64,000 bases of DNA from Pseudomonas lini (lineage in GTDB: Bacteria > Pseudomonadota > Gammaproteobacteria > Pseudomonadales > Pseudomonadaceae), in the NCBI RefSeq assembly GCF_964063345.1, contig NZ_OZ061318.1, positions 6,510,001 to 6,574,000 on the forward strand, written 5' to 3'. The notes under the pieces were generated by a model. That model was given only the letters and a program-made list of their open reading frames with translations. It was not told where the DNA came from and did not search any database. Numbering within the stretch: the stretch's first letter is position 1; each line of letters opens with the position of its first letter. Shown in pieces: positions 55,233-63,412 of the stretch. Both the position numbers and the translations under genes were made by a program.

Positions 55233-56494
55233 CCGCCGCCTCGCCTGAAGAAAATCTGCTGAGCCAGCCCTTGCAACTCCCGAACGGCAGCGCTTTTCGC
55301 AATCGCCTCGCCAAGGCATCCATGAGCGAAACGCTGGGCACCTACAACAATCACCCGACGTTGAAACTGGTCGAGTTGTACCGGCGCTGGTCCGCCTCGG
55401 GCATTGGTTTGCTCATCACCGGAAATGTGATGATCGACCGGCGTGCGCTCGGTGAACCAGGCAACGTGGTGATCGAGGATGAAGCGGACCTGCCTGTGCT
55501 ACGCCAGTGGGCTCGTGCGGCAACCGAGCAGGGAGCGGCGATCTGGGTGCAGCTCAATCACCCCGGAAAGCAGTCGACCAAAGGCTTGAATGCCAGCAAC
55601 CTCGCGCCATCGGCCGTGCCCTTTCGCGAGGACATGGCCGCGCTCTTCGAGACTCCACGCGAAGCCACCACGGCCGAGATCGAAGACATCATCCGGCGCT
55701 TTGGACGCAGTGCGGCCATCTGCAAGGAGGCCGGCTTCAGCGGCGTGCAAATCCATGGCGCGCACGGTTATCTGATCAACCAGTTCCTCTCGCCACACCA
55801 TAATCGGCGTACCGATGAATGGGGTGGCAGCCCGGAAAAACGTCGGCGTTTCGTGTTGGCTGTTTACGCCGAGATTCGCCACCAGGTCGGTGCCGAGTTT
55901 CCCGTCGGCATCAAGCTCAACTCAGCAGATTTCCAGCGCGGAGGCTTCACCGAAGAGGAATCGATGGCGACGATTCATGCACTTGCCGAAGCAGGCATCG
56001 ACCTGATTGAGATTTCGGGGGGCACCTACGAGTCTCCAGCCATGAGCGGCGGGCTCCAGGAAACGAAGAAAGCATCCACCGTAGCGCGTGAGGCTTACTT
56101 TCTTGAGTTTGCTGAAAAGGTGCGCGCCTCGATCAAGGTGCCTTTGATGGTCACTGGCGGTTTTCGCAGTGCCGCCGCCATGAACGCTGCGCTGCGCTGC
56201 GGAGCGCTCGATGTCATTGGTCTCGCGCGGTTATTGGCCATTGATCCCGAGGCACCGGCGGCCCTGCTGCAAGGGCAGGACAGTTCGCAACGCGTACGGC
56301 CGATCACCACAGGGATCAAGCAAATCGATCAGATGGGCGTCATGGAAATCTTCTGGTACACGCTGCAGCTCAAACGAATCGCCAATGGCGGTGATCCGCG
56401 TCCCAACGAAAGTGGGCTGTGGGCATTTTCAAAATCAGTGATGAAAAGCGGCTGGGGCACGTTCCGTACACGGCGCATGCGGGCGCGGGCATAA
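55229..56494 (+). CDS. NADH:flavin oxidoreductase (old yellow enzyme / 2,4-dienoyl-CoA reductase-like)
   Basis: 421-residue TIM-barrel FMN enzyme. Motifs: FRNRLAKASMSETLGTYNNH, IWVQLNHPGKQ, the catalytic pair in IHGAHGYLINQFLSPHHNRR (His-x2-His), TDEWGGSPEKRRRF, and the FMN phosphate site VTGGFRSAAAM...DVIGLARLL. It lacks the C-terminal Fe-S and second flavin domains of full dienoyl-CoA reductases. Probably reduces an activated double bond. ATGA overlap with GMC. Confidence 0.88.
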   Translation: MTAASPEENLLSQPLQLPNGSAFRNRLAKASMSETLGTYNNHPTLKLVELYRRWSASGIGLLITGNVMIDRRALGEPGNVVIEDEADLPVLRQWARAATEQGAAIWVQLNHPGKQSTKGLNASNLAPSAVPFREDMAALFETPREATTAEIEDIIRRFGRSAAICKEAGFSGVQIHGAHGYLINQFLSPHHNRRTDEWGGSPEKRRRFVLAVYAEIRHQVGAEFPVGIKLNSADFQRGGFTEEESMATIHALAEAGIDLIEISGGTYESPAMSGGLQETKKASTVAREAYFLEFAEKVRASIKVPLMVTGGFRSAAAMNAALRCGALDVIGLARLLAIDPEAPAALLQGQDSSQRVRPITTGIKQIDQMGVMEIFWYTLQLKRIANGGDPRPNESGLWAFSKSVMKSGWGTFRTRRMRARA

Positions 56495-56557
56495 GCCCGA
56501 GGCTCACCAATGATCCAATCGCATCGATCACCACAATAGCCACTCTGGAAGACGCCA

Positions 56558-57402
56558 ATGACCGACACCCATTTCACCGCCCCCACTCGCTTCGTGGAAG
56601 TCGACGGGGATCAATTTGCCTATCGCCGCTGGGGCAACAATACGACAGCCCAGCCCCCCTGTTCTTCCTTCAACATTTTCGCGGCGGTATGGATCATTGG
56701 GATCCACTCATGACGGATGGCCTGGCTGCGGGGCGCGAGGTCATCCTCTACAACGGTCGCGGGATTGCCTCATCATCCGGAAAACCGCGGACACGGATCG
56801 AACACATGGCCGACGATGCTGCTGCGGTGATCCGCGCGCTGGGCCTGTCCAAGGTCGATGTTCTAGGTTTCTCACTCGGTGGTTTTCAAGCTCAGGACCT
56901 GACACGACGCCATCCCGACCTCGTGCGCAAGCTCATGCTGCTCGGCACCGGACCTCGTGGCGGTAATCCGGATTCAGACCCTGGAGTGCTGGAAGCTGCA
57001 CCGCGCCCCGTTCCGACCCTGGAAGACTTTCTGTTTCTGTTCTTCGGTCGATCCGCGGCGGCGCAGCAGGCGGGACGTGATTTCTGGGAGCGCCGTCATC
57101 AGCGTGTCGACCAGGACCCACCCAGCTCTCCTGAAGTGATACAGGCCCAGATCGAAGCGAATATGTACTATTTGCCAAAGCTGGACCCGAACGATCCTTT
57201 CAAACATCTGCGCGAGATCAAACAGCCGACGTTCATTCTGAACGGCATGAATGACGTTATGGTTCCAACGGTCAATTCCTGGTACATGGCTCAGAACATC
57301 CCGAACGCCCAGCTATTCCTGTATCCAGATGCTGGCCACGGCGCTCAATTCCAATGCCCTGAGCGTTTTCTGAAACACGCCATTGAGTTTCTCAACGAGT
57401 AA
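56558..57402 (+). pseudogene. alpha/beta hydrolase, frameshifted in a C6 run
   Basis: Starts MTDTHFTAPTRFVEVDGDQF (GGAAG upstream) and is broken at a C6 run, 56654-56659; one more C would join AQPP to LFFLQHFRGGMDHWDPLMTD and give about 281 residues. The downstream frame is complete: nucleophile in GFSLGGFQAQ, LLGTGPRGG, and late NGMNDVMVP and DAGHGAQFQ for acid and His. Related to 3-oxoadipate enol-lactonase-type hydrolases and to the gene at 63413. Same operon as GMC and OYE. Confidence 0.8.
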
Positions 57403-57424
57403 TAGCTTGCGGAGCACGCTTACC

Positions 57425-57838
57425 ATGCTGAAGTTTAAATTCTTGTTATGGGCTTTAACCAAGCTATTACAAAGGGCAGTCAAAAAAACTCCTGGTTGCG
57501 CAAAATACGTTAATAGCAAGGAGCTGGTCTTTCAAATCCAAACGCATGACGGAGTGGGTCGCTACTTCACCCTAAAAAACGGCAGGATAAAATCCTCTGC
57601 CGGCTTGACTGAAAAACCAAAATTCACCCTGTCGTTTAGAGATGCAGCGAAGGGTTTCGCCATTCTGTCTGCCAAAGATAGTAAAGATGCATTTCTGACA
57701 GGCTTGCGTACAGAAGACTTGGTTATCAGGGGTGACTTTGTTGAAGTGATGTGGTTCCAGGGATTAACTGAATATTTGCAGCCCACCAAAAAAACATCCG
57801 CTTTTACCCTTCAACGCAGTAGGGACTCTATGCTGTGA
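57425..57838 (+). CDS. stand-alone SCP2 sterol-binding domain protein
   Basis: 137 residues; N-terminal hydrophobic helix (KFKFLLWALTKLL), then an SCP2 fold (LVFQIQTHDGVGRYFTLKNG, KPKFTLSFRDAAKGFAILSA, DLVIRGDFVEVMWFQGLTEY). SCP2 proteins carry lipids or sterols, often presenting them to CoA enzymes. GGAG before the ATG. Last gene of the unit, 22 bp from the hydrolase. The same domain type appears in the HxlR regulator, so carrier and sensor may share a ligand. Confidence 0.83.
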   Translation: MLKFKFLLWALTKLLQRAVKKTPGCAKYVNSKELVFQIQTHDGVGRYFTLKNGRIKSSAGLTEKPKFTLSFRDAAKGFAILSAKDSKDAFLTGLRTEDLVIRGDFVEVMWFQGLTEYLQPTKKTSAFTLQRSRDSML

Positions 57839-57847
57839 GCCATACCT

Positions 57848-57887
57848 GATCTGACAGTCGCCCGTTTGTATTGATGTCTGTCAGATC
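57848..57887. terminator. large hairpin after the SCP2 gene
   Basis: Perfect 10-bp arms GATCTGACAG and CTGTCAGATC with a 20-base loop, directly after the last gene of the HxlR-linked unit. There is no T-run, so it may be a Rho-dependent or protective 3' structure, or a protein-binding dyad. Confidence 0.5.
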
Positions 57888-57964
57888 TGACTTTCTCGCA
57901 GTGATTTTATTGGTCTACGGCTACTCAAGAATCCTTGGCCAATGGTTGCTTCCACATGACAGCT

Positions 57965-58799
57965 TCAGACTTCCCTTTCTTCAAACCCGAATAACACTTG
58001 AGGCGCTTCGACTAGCAACAAACGCATCAATTGCGCCGAACGCTCCAGGGCTTGCAGCTGCTCGATCACCGAACCAAAACCGACGCATTCTTCATGTTGC
58101 GTATGCAGCCAATCGCTGCCCCACACCAACCGGCGAAGACCGAAGCTCTGTTCCAGCAACGGCAATGCCTCCCCGGCGAATTCGTGGTTCTGCTGAGGCG
58201 TTCCTGCCAACCGATAGATACCGGAGACTTTCATCCACATGCTCGCCTTTGCCCCAGTTCCAGTACCTTGGCAAATCCTGGCTGCTCGACACCCAAACGA
58301 GCATTCGGACGACCGAAGTGATCAATGACGAGTTTGAAGCCGAACGGGATCAGTTGACGAATCAACGTCGGCACATCGTCCACGTCACGATGCAGTTCGA
58401 CATGCCAGTCCAGTTCAGCGATGTGGCCGAAAAAATCTCGTCGGGCTGTATCGCGAAAGTCAGGCAACACTTTGCCCATCAAGCTCAAGCGCACGCCGAC
58501 CACGCCCTGTCGAGCCATAACGTTCAACGTATCGCGATTGACGCCTGGTTCAACTACCACCACGCCGCGCAACTGCGCTGGCGCCTGTTGCAACACCACC
58601 AACAAGTAACTGTTGTCGGCACCAAGAAAACTCGGCTGCACCAACACCCGATGACTCATCGCAGATGGCTTTGATATTCCCTCAGCGTGGCGTCGTAGCC
58701 AGGGGTATAGCGCCGGGCAGTGACCAGGTTCAGCGAGCGGCTGAACACATGAGCGTGGGAATCGATGCCGGTAATCGGCACAGAACAAATTTCAGACAT
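57965..58799 (-). pseudogene. amidohydrolase 2 family metal-dependent hydrolase, decayed
   Basis: Three pieces in different frames: MSEICSVPITGIDSHAHVFS (metal box DxHxH) to EYQSHLR; MSHRVLVQPSFLGADNSYLL to LVIDHFGRP; and MWMKVSGIYRLAG to RRLVWGSDWLHTQHE. The first break is near 58662, the second near 58245 at a G4 run. Family resembles 2-pyrone-4,6-dicarboxylate hydrolase/lactonases. It lies 28 bp from the truncated transporter gene, a former transport/hydrolysis operon. Confidence 0.8.
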
Positions 58800-58827
58800 G
58801 GGTTTCATCTATCGAAAGTAATGATTG

Positions 58828-59216
58828 TCAGGCTCGAGCGCGCTCGTTGCCGTTGACGCTGACAGGCACTGAGGTATTCGTGGTTTCGAGACTGCGACCA
58901 CCGGTTTCCGGCAGACAAAGGGCGGCAACTACCGCAACGCCGTAGGCGATGCCCGCGTCGATGCCAATGGCAGAACCCAGCGACATGGAATCACTCATGT
59001 GGCCCACCAGGAACGGGAACACCGCCGAGAGCACGCGGCCGAAGTTGTAGCAGAAGCCCATACCCGCGCCGCGGACGTCCGCCGGGCACAGCTCGTTGAA
59101 CAGCGCACCGAGGCTTGCCGGAATGCCGGCAGCGAAGAAACCGAGCGGCCTCCCGAGAAATAGCATCTGGGTGTTGGTCAGCGGCAGGAACACATAACAC
59201 TGCACGAGCAGTGGGA
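58828..59216 (-). pseudogene. MFS transporter, C-terminal third only
   Basis: About 125 codons with the end of a major facilitator protein: LPLTNTQMLFLGRPLGFFAA, FNELCPADVRGAGMGFCYNF, FPFLVGHMSDSM, and ALCLPETGGRSLETTN (the LPET motif of the aromatic acid/sugar symporter branch). Everything upstream is replaced by unrelated sequence at about 59216-59330, which holds a small hairpin (AGGAT-CGA-ATCCT). Confidence 0.82.
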
Positions 59217-59329
59217 ACCCCGAGCCACTGAGACGTAAGCGGGAACGAGTATGAGGCGTAGGAGGATCGAAATCCTATCTGGTGGCTCAGACAAGAGCTT
59301 GGGGTCAACCAGTCAATGTATCAGGTTAG

Positions 59330-60124
59330 CTACTGAACGATGTCGGGATATTCTTCGGTGCTATCGGGCCAAGGCGTCAAAATCTTAAAGCCATCGTCAG
59401 TAACTGCCACCATATGCTCCCACTGAGCAGACAGGGATTGATCCTTGGTCACCACTGTCCAGCCGTCGGCTAGGGTTTTCACGTGGCGTTTACCCAAGTT
59501 CAGCATGGGCTCGATGGTGAAAATCATCCCGGCTTCCAGCTTCCGGCCTTGGCCTGGAAAACCGTAATGAAGGATCTGCGGCTCATCGTGGTAGATCTTG
59601 CCGATACCGTGACCGCAGTATTCGCGTACCACACTGAAACCGGCCTTTTCTGCGACCGTCTGAATGGCATGACCAATATCGCCCAGCGTAGCGCCGGGGC
59701 GCACGACTCGAATGCCAGCGCACATGGCTTCATAAGTCGTCTTGACAAGACGTCGAGCTTGGGCGCTGGGCTCGCCAACAAAGTACATGCGACTGGTATC
59801 GCCATACCAGCCATCCTTGATCACCGCAATGTCGATATTCAGAATGTCGCCATCCTTCAGAGCAGTAGCCGAAGGGATGCCATGGCAAACGACCTGGTTG
59901 ACCGAAGTACACACGGTTTTCGGGAAGCCGTGATAGCCGACATTGCCCGGAATGGCCTTTTGCACGTTGATAATGTAATCGTGACAAAGCCGATCCAGTT
60001 CGTCGGTGGTGACCCCCGCTTTCACATGGGGAGCAATCATCGCCAGCACCTCGGCAGCTAGAGTACCGGCAATAAGTGATTGGGCTATTTCTGCCTGGGT
60101 ATGAATAGGGACATTCGTCTTCAT
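59330..60124 (-). CDS. map: type I methionine aminopeptidase
   Basis: 264 residues. Metal ligands and motifs: VCHGIP (His), DIAVIKDGWYGDTSRM (two Asp), YCGHGIGKIYHDEPQ (His), FTIEPMLN (Glu), and a late Glu. Removes N-terminal Met from nascent proteins. A second copy to the housekeeping enzyme is likely, because this one is in the accessory region and coupled to a ParD-like gene (TAATG overlap). Confidence 0.93.
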   Translation of the reverse strand: MKTNVPIHTQAEIAQSLIAGTLAAEVLAMIAPHVKAGVTTDELDRLCHDYIINVQKAIPGNVGYHGFPKTVCTSVNQVVCHGIPSATALKDGDILNIDIAVIKDGWYGDTSRMYFVGEPSAQARRLVKTTYEAMCAGIRVVRPGATLGDIGHAIQTVAEKAGFSVVREYCGHGIGKIYHDEPQILHYGFPGQGRKLEAGMIFTIEPMLNLGKRHVKTLADGWTVVTKDQSLSAQWEHMVAVTDDGFKILTPWPDSTEEYPDIVQ

Positions 60125-60387
60125 TATTCGGCCCTGGATGTGGCATGCGCCTGGGCGCTTTGCGGACTGTCTGCGAGTACGCAGAGCTGTTTCAAATCGA
60201 GGCCGCCAGCCAATTCGGCACGAATCATCATCCGGCAGATGTCGCTGTGATCCAGGTTAGGATGCAGCTCCGCAAGCATCCCGATTCGCATCCAGTGCTC
60301 GGCCTGAGCATTGATCGAGCGACTCAGGGCAGCGCTGGCGACACGCAGATGCTCATGCATGTCTTCTGAAATTTTTACGATGCCCAT
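60124..60387 (-). CDS. ParD-like antitoxin family protein
   Basis: 87 residues, MGIVKISEDMHEHLRVASAA then LSRSINAQAEHWMRIGMLAE, a ribbon-helix-helix-type ParD-like protein. No cognate ParE follows; the stop shares a base with the start of the methionine aminopeptidase. This pairing recurs in proteobacteria. GCAGG precedes the ATG. It may repress its own operon. Confidence 0.83.
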   Translation of the reverse strand: MGIVKISEDMHEHLRVASAALSRSINAQAEHWMRIGMLAELHPNLDHSDICRMMIRAELAGGLDLKQLCVLADSPQSAQAHATSRAE

Positions 60388-60578
60388 CGGCCTGCCCAAT
60401 ATGAAATGTATATGAATCGCATATTAGCCAATTTAAATGCGGCAGCGCAATCCAGCATGAGAAATAGGTCGATAGCGGCCAGTAACTATCAGTAGCCAAA
60501 GCCAGAAGCAGACCTTCGGATGTCTACGAAAGTAGGGGCGATTTAGAAGGAGCTAGTGCCTTAACTGAAAGCGTTTAT

Positions 60579-61178
60579 CTATGTGTTCCCCTGCGGCTCA
60601 CTGACTGGCGACAACGGCAATGACGCAATTATCTCCGCGTGGCAAACCTCGAGTATTTCATCAGCCAGAGAAGAATCATTTGGGCAGGCGCGCGACAACA
60701 TGACCGCACCGATTGCATGCGCCAGTATGTCGATCATTTTTGCCCGTACCCCATCCTGCGGCGCGTCTTGCCTCGCTTTGTACTTTTCTTCGAGCGCTGC
60801 CAGCGTGCTTTCTACCCCGCTGGCAAAGGTGGCTTTCAACTCATCTGATTGACGCGCAGCGTCTCCACAAAGGGCCGCCATGGTGCAACCGCTGCCCCTG
60901 CCGTCTCGGTGATCCCTCGACACATACAAATCGATGAACTCAGCAACTTCGAGACCCTCGGAACTGGTCAGCGAATGCGAAAGACTGTTCGCTGCCGCTT
61001 CAGCCATCAAATCAGCCTTGGAGCCGAAGTGCTTGTAGAAACCGCCTTGTGTAAATCCGGCTGCTGCCATGAGTTCAGCCACCCCCACGCCATCGTAGCC
61101 ACGCTCGCGAAACAACTCTGAAGCCGTCTCAACGATGTGGGCTCTATTGGCGAGCGATTGCGCCTTGGTGATTTTCAT
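60579..61178 (-). CDS. TetR family regulator
   Basis: 199 residues. HTH: GYDGVGVAELMAAAGFTQGGFYKHFGSKAD (around 27-55), given as an YKHF-type end. Ligand domain with TMAALCGDAA typical of the NemR/AcuR-like subgroup. GAGG 8 bases upstream of the ATG. Divergent from the alkene reductase across a 167-bp gap with a strong dyad. A stump of a close relative lies at 41.0 kb. Confidence 0.88.
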   Translation of the reverse strand: MKITKAQSLANRAHIVETASELFRERGYDGVGVAELMAAAGFTQGGFYKHFGSKADLMAEAAANSLSHSLTSSEGLEVAEFIDLYVSRDHRDGRGSGCTMAALCGDAARQSDELKATFASGVESTLAALEEKYKARQDAPQDGVRAKMIDILAHAIGAVMLSRACPNDSSLADEILEVCHAEIIASLPLSPVSEPQGNT

Positions 61179-61221
61179 TTCCTGCGCCTCTGCATCTCAA
61201 AGCAATGCCCTCATCATACTC

Positions 61222-61273
61222 TGATGTCGATCATAATCAAAAGCGTTGACAGTTTTGAGTGTGATCGACATCA
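61222..61273. promoter_or_regulatory. TetR operator pair ahead of the alkene reductase gene
   Basis: TGATGTCGATCA (61222-61233) and its inverse TGATCGACATCA (61262-61273), perfect 12-bp arms 28 bp apart. A TTGACA -35-like hexamer (61246-61251) lies between them, so a repressor bound here would block both the TetR and reductase promoters. Confidence 0.82.
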
Positions 61274-61345
61274 TAAATGCGCCAACGCGAATCTTCCCTG
61301 GCACGGCGCATGTCGCCTTCATTAATCAACGAGTATGGAAACGAT

Positions 61346-62446
61346 ATGAACGATAAGACGTTATTTGAGCCGTACCCGCTCGGCTCGCTGACACTTTCCA
61401 ACAGAATCGTGATGGCTCCGCTGACGCGTAATCGTGCGGGAGAAGGCTTCGTCCCGAGCGAGTTCGCTGCAACCTATTACAGCCAGAGAGCCTCTACAGG
61501 CCTGCTGATCTCCGAAGCCTCGCAGATCTCGCAGCAGGGACAGGGCTACCAGGATACGCCCGGTATCTACACGCAGGCGCAGATTGATGGCTGGCGCAAG
61601 GTCACCGATGCCGTCCACGCAAAAGGCGGACGAATTTTCCTGCAGCTGTGGCATGTCGGACGCGTATCGCACGTTGACCTGCAGGAGAACGGTGCCGCTC
61701 CGGTAGCACCCTCCGCTCTCCGTCCCGCGACCAAGGTCTTCGTCAACAATAGCTTCGTGGACGTTTCAGAACCGCGAGCGCTTGATATCAGCGAGCTTCC
61801 TGGGATCGTTAATGATTTTCGCCAAGCGGCGGCAAACGCGATCGCTGCGGGATTCGATGGCGTAGAGATCCATGGCGCAAACGGCTATTTGCTGGATCAG
61901 TTCGTAAAAGACGGTGCCAACATCCGCACCGATGCTTACGGTGGCTCGATTGAAAACCGCGCTCGCCTACTGTTGGAAGTGACGGCGGCGGTAGTAAACG
62001 AGGTCGGAGCAGAACGCACAGGCATCCGTATATCGCCAGTTTCGCCAGCCAATGGTGTCTCCAGCAGCGAACCGCAGGCCCAGTTTGACTACATTGTCGA
62101 GCAACTCGATGCCTTGGGCATTGTGTACCTCCATGTGGTCGAAGGCGCGACTGGCGGGCCTCGCGATATTGCGCCCTTCGACTTTGGTTCTTTGCGCCAA
62201 CGCTTCAAAAACACCTACATCGCGAACAATGGCTACAACGTGAATTTGGCCACCTCTCAAATCAACGATGACAAGGCTGACTTGATCGCCTTTGGACGTC
62301 CCTTCATAGGTAACCCGGACTTGGTGGAGCGCCTTAAAACCGCTGCCTCTTTGTCGGCATTCGATCCTGCGACCCTGTATGGCGGCGGTGCAGAAGGCTA
62401 TATCGACTATCCAACCCTTGCTGAATCCAGTACCCGGCACGGCTAA
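61346..62446 (+). CDS. nemA: alkene reductase, old yellow enzyme (NemA type)
   Basis: 366 residues. Motifs: LSNRIVMAPLTRNRA, FLQLWHVGRVSH, the catalytic pair in EIHGANGYLLDQF (His and Asn), DAYGGSIENRARL, and the FMN loop ANNGYN...DLIAFGRPFI. Reduces electrophilic alkenes such as N-ethylmaleimide or enones with NAD(P)H. Start at MNDKTLFEPYPLG with GGAAA upstream. Controlled by the divergent TetR protein, as in nemR-nemA pairs. SDR and hydrolase genes follow. Confidence 0.92.
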   Translation: MNDKTLFEPYPLGSLTLSNRIVMAPLTRNRAGEGFVPSEFAATYYSQRASTGLLISEASQISQQGQGYQDTPGIYTQAQIDGWRKVTDAVHAKGGRIFLQLWHVGRVSHVDLQENGAAPVAPSALRPATKVFVNNSFVDVSEPRALDISELPGIVNDFRQAAANAIAAGFDGVEIHGANGYLLDQFVKDGANIRTDAYGGSIENRARLLLEVTAAVVNEVGAERTGIRISPVSPANGVSSSEPQAQFDYIVEQLDALGIVYLHVVEGATGGPRDIAPFDFGSLRQRFKNTYIANNGYNVNLATSQINDDKADLIAFGRPFIGNPDLVERLKTAASLSAFDPATLYGGGAEGYIDYPTLAESSTRHG

Positions 62447-62520
62447 AAATCACGTCTGCGCACGTCCTCCGGACACCACGCATGACTCGCCTATCGATAT
62501 CCGAAACTGAGGATCAATTC

Positions 62521-63309
62521 ATGAGCATCCCTACCACCGTTCTCATTACCGGCGCCTCCACTGGCATCGGCGCTACCTATGCCGAGCGCTTTGCACAGCG
62601 CGGGCACGACCTCGTACTGGTGGCCCGCGACAAAGGGCGGCTGGATGCTCTTGCAGCGCGGCTGCGTGAGAAACACAACATCACCATTGATGTTCTCCAG
62701 GCTGACTTGACCCAAATCAGCGATTTGACCACGGTCGAGGCTCGCCTACGTGATGACGCCAGTATCGGCATCCTTGTGAATAATGCGGGAGCCGCCCAAT
62801 CCGGCAGCTTCATCGAGCAATCCACAGACAGCGTTGCCAACCTGGTCGCGCTCAACACCACCGCACTGGTACGACTCGCCAGCGCAATCGCTCCACGCCT
62901 GGCACAAGCCGGTAATGGCGCGATTATCAACATTGGCTCGGTCGTGGGACTGGCACCGGAATTCGGGATGAGCGTCTACGGCGCGACCAAGGCTTTTGTG
63001 CTGTTTCTATCACAAGGGATGAGCCTTGAGCTCTCGCCCAAAGGCGTCTACGTGCAAGCTGTTCTGCCAGCGGCCACCCGCACGGAAATCTGGGAACGTG
63101 CGGGCATCGATATCAATACCCTGAGCGAAATTATGGACGTGGGCGATCTGGTCGATGCTGCGCTGGTCGGTTTTGATCGTCGCGAGCCGGTGACCATTCC
63201 GCCGTTACAAGACGCCGCTCGTTGGGATGCTCTGCAGGCTGCCCGCCAAGGTTTGCTTTCAGAGATTCGCCAATCTGTAGTCGCCGAGCGCTATCAAGCC
63301 GAGGCGTGA
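62521..63309 (+). CDS. short-chain dehydrogenase/reductase (DltE/YqjQ-like)
   Basis: 262-residue SDR. Gly box TGASTGIGATYAERF, ARDKGRL after strand 2 (Arg favours NADP), NNAG (LVNNAGAAQ), catalytic Ser in INIGSVVGLAPE and YGATK. GAGG 8 bases before the ATG. The gap of 74 bp to nemA suggests one transcript. Confidence 0.9.
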   Translation: MSIPTTVLITGASTGIGATYAERFAQRGHDLVLVARDKGRLDALAARLREKHNITIDVLQADLTQISDLTTVEARLRDDASIGILVNNAGAAQSGSFIEQSTDSVANLVALNTTALVRLASAIAPRLAQAGNGAIINIGSVVGLAPEFGMSVYGATKAFVLFLSQGMSLELSPKGVYVQAVLPAATRTEIWERAGIDINTLSEIMDVGDLVDAALVGFDRREPVTIPPLQDAARWDALQAARQGLLSEIRQSVVAERYQAEA

Positions 63310-63412
63310 TTGTCACGCTGCAGGCGCTGATACGCATTCCTTGATGTAAAGGCGCTTGCTGCAGATTTTCTCACATTCACTCATCCGCCCCTCATCAGGG
63401 CACGGTGTGCAC

